This document shows positions 4,337 to 6,336 of a stretch of 6,336 bases of DNA, one piece after another. Every line of letters starts with the position of its first letter. The stretch's first letter is position 1. Origin of the DNA: an uncultured Leptospiraceae bacterium (lineage in GTDB: Bacteria > Spirochaetota > Leptospiria > Leptospirales > Leptospiraceae). The position numbers and the translations under genes are program-made. The notes beneath the pieces are model-generated. The model searched no databases and was not told where the DNA came from. It worked only from the letters and a program-made list of their open reading frames with translations. The stretch spans positions 1 through 6,336 of the forward strand of contig CALDSP010000245.1 of assembly GCA_937924465.1 (NCBI GenBank). Direction: 5' to 3'.

Positions 4337-6336
4337 CCCAATCTTCCTCCGGTGGAGATTGCAAATATGCTTCGCAACGTTCTTTAAGTAGTTTTACAGC
4401 TTTGTCTTTTTTTCCTTTAGCTTTTTCGGAAAATTCTAAAAATTGAATCGCTCTCATCCATTCTCTGTTCAAATAAGAATGAAAGGCTTCTTCATAGGCT
4501 TCTGTAGCTTCTCGAATGTTTGGGGGAACTTCCGTATTTAAACATATTAGTTCATACAACGTAACAGGTTCATTTTTTCCTTTTACTCTTACTCTATCTA
4601 ACTCTCTAGTAAACATTTCGGAATCTATATATTTTTTTACAGAATCTGAAATTAAAATATTTACTCCATAATCTTTACCTGCCGCCTCCAACCTTGCCGC
4701 CAAATTGACTGTGTCTCCCATCATAGTAAAGGAACCCATTGAATCAGTTCCCATAAAACCAACTTTAGCAGGTCCAGTATTTAAACCTATTCTTATGTCC
4801 ATTTCTCTAGCTTCTTCAGTATATAAATTATTTTTTGACCAATATTCTTTTAACTCTTTCAATTTAGTAATCATTTCCAATGATGCTCTACAAGCCTTGA
4901 GATGATGATTGTCAACGTCTACAGGTGCTCCAAAAATCCCAACAATTGCATCTCCAATGTACTTATCTAATACTCCTTCATGCTTTTGAAGAATGACGGT
5001 CATGGCTGAAAGGTATTCATTTAAAAGCCTAGCTAAGTCTACAGAACTCAACTGTTCACTAATTGTAGAAAACCCAGCTACATCGGAAAAAAAAGCAGTG
5101 ATTACTTTTTCACTACCCCTTTTTAGAGCCGCCAAATCTTTCATTGCTTCTTGCACGACAACTGGATCAATCATACTTCCTAAAATGCTTTTTACTTTCT
5201 CTCTCTCTTCTAATCCCTTTGCCATGTTTACAAAGTAATCTGACAAAAGTCCAACCTCATCATTAGTAGTACGTTTTATATCTACTGTAAAAATCCCTTG
5301 CGAAATTTTAACTGTTTCTTGTAACAACTTCATGATTGGTTTAGAAATAGTTCTTGCAAAGAGAATCACAATGATAATTGCTGAACAAAGAGAAATTGCC
5401 ATTATGTAAATATTTCTTTCTTGAATACGATACACTGCCTCAAAAGCTTTATCCTCTGGTACAGTAGATATAATTCCAACATTGTTAAACTTAAGTTTTA
5501 ACTTTTGATATGAACCAAGATAACGCCTTCCATCCATTTCAAATTCTTTCAAACCATTCATTGCCATACTTGTGAGCATTTCACGAACAATAGGAAGATC
5601 TCCTAAATTTTTGACTGAGACCACAAATTCTTTTTTTGGATGCGCTATTACTGTTCCATCGCCTGCTACCATAAAAGTTTCTGTAATTCCAGACTTACCA
5701 AAAGCGTCCAAAATAGTTTGTAGTTTGAACATAATAACTAAAACATATTTTTCATCGCTATCTTCTTGAGGAGGAATAGAAACACAAAGAGTCGGTTCTT
5801 CAAAGCCTGCACTAGTATTGAGTATTATTGAAGCTCCATCAAAAGAACGAACAAATGTAGAAAAATTTTTATTTATGACTGTTTTAATATCTTCTTCAGT
5901 TAAGGCAAGTTTCTGTAAATAGTTTTGATTAAAAACCTCAGTTTTAATTTTAGTCTTTTCGTTTTCTTGATTTAAGAGTGCTAAGTAAATAAAGTCATCA
6001 TCATTTTTAAAAAACTGCTCTATAAAAAAATCCTTTTGTCTTTGAGTCTTAAATTCTTGATTTATTACTAAAGCAAGTTGCTTTCCTTTTTCCACTACAG
6101 CATTCAAATCTGCACGAACTTTTAATTCAACAATTCGCACTAGCTCTAAATTACTTTCCAAAATTCTTACTTTGTTATCATTTTTAAAAAAATAAGTAGC
6201 GAGTAAGATAATTGTAGAAACCACAACAGTTAGGATAATTGTAATAACTACCATCATTTTATTTTGCAGAGAAAATTTTGGTTTTGCTTTTGGAGTTTGA
6301 ACATTAGAAGTTTGATGATTAGAATTTATACTGGGA
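4308..6336 (-). CDS. Membrane-bound class III (IIIb-type) adenylate cyclase with Cache-like sensor and HAMP (5' end outside window)
   Basis: This protein probably makes cyclic AMP from ATP at the inner membrane. Numbered from the ATG at 6257, it has TM1 (about 1-24), a Cache-like extracytoplasmic sensor (about 25-280, with AGDGTVIAHP at 198-207), TM2 (about 283-304), HAMP (about 305-356), a class III catalytic domain (about 384-572) and a helical tail ending in PPEEDWDGV. Catalytic residues look intact: metal ligands D392 (FFSDVAGFS) and D436 (KYIGDAIVG), base-recognition K432 and T511, and N518 and R522 in VNLAARLE. K plus T, not K plus D, marks subclass IIIb and adenylate rather than guanylate specificity. 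The true start is upstream of the window: the frame is open for 26 more codons to the edge, and the ATG at 6257 lacks a Shine-Dalgarno. It is the first visible gene of the operon and overlaps the FecR-domain gene by 29 nt. Confidence 0.9.
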   Translation of the reverse strand, partial: PSINSNHQTSNVQTPKAKPKFSLQNKMMVVITIILTVVVSTIILLATYFFKNDNKVRILESNLELVRIVELKVRADLNAVVEKGKQLALVINQEFKTQRQKDFFIEQFFKNDDDFIYLALLNQENEKTKIKTEVFNQNYLQKLALTEEDIKTVINKNFSTFVRSFDGASIILNTSAGFEEPTLCVSIPPQEDSDEKYVLVIMFKLQTILDAFGKSGITETFMVAGDGTVIAHPKKEFVVSVKNLGDLPIVREMLTSMAMNGLKEFEMDGRRYLGSYQKLKLKFNNVGIISTVPEDKAFEAVYRIQERNIYIMAISLCSAIIIVILFARTISKPIMKLLQETVKISQGIFTVDIKRTTNDEVGLLSDYFVNMAKGLEEREKVKSILGSMIDPVVVQEAMKDLAALKRGSEKVITAFFSDVAGFSTISEQLSSVDLARLLNEYLSAMTVILQKHEGVLDKYIGDAIVGIFGAPVDVDNHHLKACRASLEMITKLKELKEYWSKNNLYTEEAREMDIRIGLNTGPAKVGFMGTDSMGSFTMMGDTVNLAARLEAAGKDYGVNILISDSVKKYIDSEMFTRELDRVRVKGKNEPVTLYELICLNTEVPPNIREATEAYEEAFHSYLNREWMRAIQFLEFSEKAKGKKDKAVKLLKERCEAYLQSPPEEDWDGVFTRTHK
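4346..4350 (-). promoter_or_regulatory. Shine-Dalgarno GGAGG inside the end of the cyclase gene
   Basis: On the minus strand GGAGG (4350-4346) lies nine bases before the ATG at 4336. It sits within codons that also specify the PPEED segment near the cyclase C-terminus. It decides the FecR-domain gene start and makes the 29-nt overlap a genuine coupled junction rather than an over-long open frame. Confidence 0.75.

Noticed and set aside
4705..5769. Plus-strand open frames antisense to the cyclase gene (4705-4905, 4993-5238, 5572-5769)
   Set aside because: They lie opposite a strongly conserved enzyme gene, are short, lack recognisable motifs and read as shadows of it.
6255..6257. ATG at 6257 as the true start of the cyclase
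   Set aside because: The frame stays open for 26 more codons to the window edge and there is no Shine-Dalgarno upstream of this ATG, so the gene is treated as partial.

Overview
The window is AT-rich DNA (about one third G+C by eye) carrying four protein genes and the control region of a divergent pair. The gene content points to a spirochaete of the Leptospira/Leptospiraceae type: a membrane-anchored class III nucleotide cyclase is followed by a FecR-domain protein with fibronectin-III-like repeats, and then by an exported protein with a DUF5683-like C-terminus. This taxonomic assignment is inferred from gene style and base composition, not from a marker gene.

Layout. Positions 1-259 (minus strand) hold the first 86 codons of an AAA-ATPase-like protein, cut by the window edge. 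Positions 260-449 form a divergent control region. It has two sigma70-type promoters facing away from each other, and their -35 elements lie in the arms of an inverted repeat. On the plus strand, 450-1022 encodes a PaaI/THEM4-like hotdog thioesterase with an extra basic C-terminal tail. Positions 1023-1057 separate this gene from the convergent block and contain only a short A/T-rich palindrome.

The rest, 1058-6336, is one minus-strand block read right to left. First is the cyclase (N-terminus beyond the right edge): TM, extracytoplasmic Cache-like sensor, TM, HAMP, class III catalytic domain, helical tail. Next is a 709-residue FecR-domain protein with five tandem fibronectin-like modules. 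Last is a 381-residue secreted protein with one fibronectin-like module, an IPT/TIG-like domain, a Pro/Glu-rich linker and a DUF5683-like membrane domain. The cyclase and FecR genes overlap by 29 nt and the next junction is 3 nt, each with a Shine-Dalgarno inside the preceding coding region. The three are therefore very likely one translationally coupled operon.

Working model (inference): the three products form an envelope-spanning module. The FecR/fibronectin and TIG/DUF5683 proteins would be structural or ligand-contacting parts outside the inner membrane, and the cyclase would turn an extracytoplasmic signal into cyclic AMP. The FecR protein has no room for the usual cytoplasmic anti-sigma domain and no sigma gene is visible, so it is not an ordinary FecI/FecR system. 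No RNA genes, CRISPR arrays, insertion sequences or attachment sites were seen, and no gene-free stretch exceeds 300 bases.
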